DNA of 5,841 nucleotides from Bacteroidia bacterium. Its GTDB lineage: Bacteria; Bacteroidota; Bacteroidia; Bacteroidales; Dysgonomonadaceae. The stretch's first letter is position 1, and the number at the start of each line of letters is the position of its first letter. The translations under genes and the position numbers were made by a program. Shown in pieces: positions 5,622 through 5,841 of this stretch. The stretch lies in assembly GCA_030539475.1 (NCBI GenBank), contig JAUNRY010000145.1, positions 1 to 5,841 of the forward strand, given 5' to 3'. The notes beneath the pieces are model-generated. The model was not told the origin of the DNA. It saw only the letters and a list, made by a program, of their open reading frames with translations, and searched no databases.

Positions 5622-5798
5622 TTATCTTACAAACACCCATTTGCTGCTGGTGGAGAGTTGCGGGTAATAGAAATAACCTTCGTAGTCGAAAGCTTTTACC
5701 TCTTCGGCTACTTTTAGCTGATTTTTGATAATAAACCGCGCCATCAGGCCACGCGCCTTTTTGGAATGGACTACAATTTGCTTAAAGTCGTTGTTTTA
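5622..5798 (-). pseudogene. yaaA: 3' remnant of yaaA (peroxide-stress protein, DUF328/UPF0246)
   Basis: Ending at the TAA 5624-5622, the frame reads back through 57 codons: DFKQIVVHSKKARGLMARF, then IIKNQL, VKAFDYEGYFYYPQLS and the terminal WVFVR. The order (hydrophobic strand, KKARGLM-R-I, FDYEGY, W-V-F-x-R) matches the C-terminus of YaaA, a DNA-binding protein that limits iron-driven oxidative damage; the family is about 250 residues long. Before the Asp at 5789-5787 come Asn-Asn and an in-frame TAA (5798-5796). The bases up to 5841 do not resume the family sequence in that frame, and I see none in the others. About 190 N-terminal residues are therefore missing. Either the gene was broken by an insertion or rearrangement, or the window end is a misassembled contig edge. 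No start codon suits a functional 57-residue product. The NSS gene begins 13 bases after its stop. Confidence 0.75.
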
Positions 5799-5841
5799 CT
5801 GCTGAAGAAAGTTTATTTAGATAATACTTGTGCCTTTAGGC

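Noticed and set aside
5831..5841. gcctttaggc palindrome at the right edge
   Set aside because: It is only a 4-bp stem around two bases at the window end and could be chance; it does not by itself define an insertion-sequence terminus.

Overview
The window reads as Bacteroidota chromosome, most likely order Bacteroidales. The evidence is the protein families (a short secreted GH33 sialidase, a lipoprotein-anchored sugar-binding domain of the type found on hybrid sensor kinases, and a Bacteroidales-like EPSP synthase), AT-rich leaders without clear Shine-Dalgarno sites, and two matches to the Bacteroidota -7 promoter box TAnnTTTG. The species cannot be named from this sequence. Every gene lies on the minus strand, so transcription runs from high to low coordinates. 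Both ends of the window cut through genes or gene remnants.

In transcription order: (1) 5622-5798 holds only the last 57 codons of a yaaA (peroxide-stress protein) gene. Its match to the family stops abruptly at about 5790-5798 and the remaining ~43 bases look unrelated. (2) 4274-5608 encodes an 11-helix sodium:neurotransmitter-symporter (NSS, LeuT-like) transporter. (3) 3168-4271 encodes a secreted exo-alpha-sialidase that starts 2 bases after the transporter stop. (4) A 64-base gap carries a small hairpin and a candidate promoter. (5) 1865-3103 is aroA (EPSP synthase). (6) 1413-1859 encodes a small membrane protein of unknown function with a Cys/His cluster, starting 5 bases after aroA. (7) 528-1343 encodes an ABC-3 family metal-ion permease (ZnuB-like). 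(8) After a 51-base gap with another -7-like box, 1-476 is the start of a lipoprotein with a periplasmic sugar-binding domain, probably the sensor part of a hybrid two-component regulator.

The genes form at least two tightly spaced groups. One is transporter plus sialidase, which suggests glycan scavenging coupled to uptake of a small solute. The other is aroA, the small membrane protein and the metal permease: aromatic amino-acid biosynthesis next to what may be metal handling. The most unusual non-coding feature is a short AT-rich repeat family. Two inverted copies bracket the small membrane-protein gene, and one of them encodes the last residues and stop codon of aroA. No RNA gene, CRISPR array or complete insertion sequence was seen, and there is no gene-free stretch longer than 69 bases.
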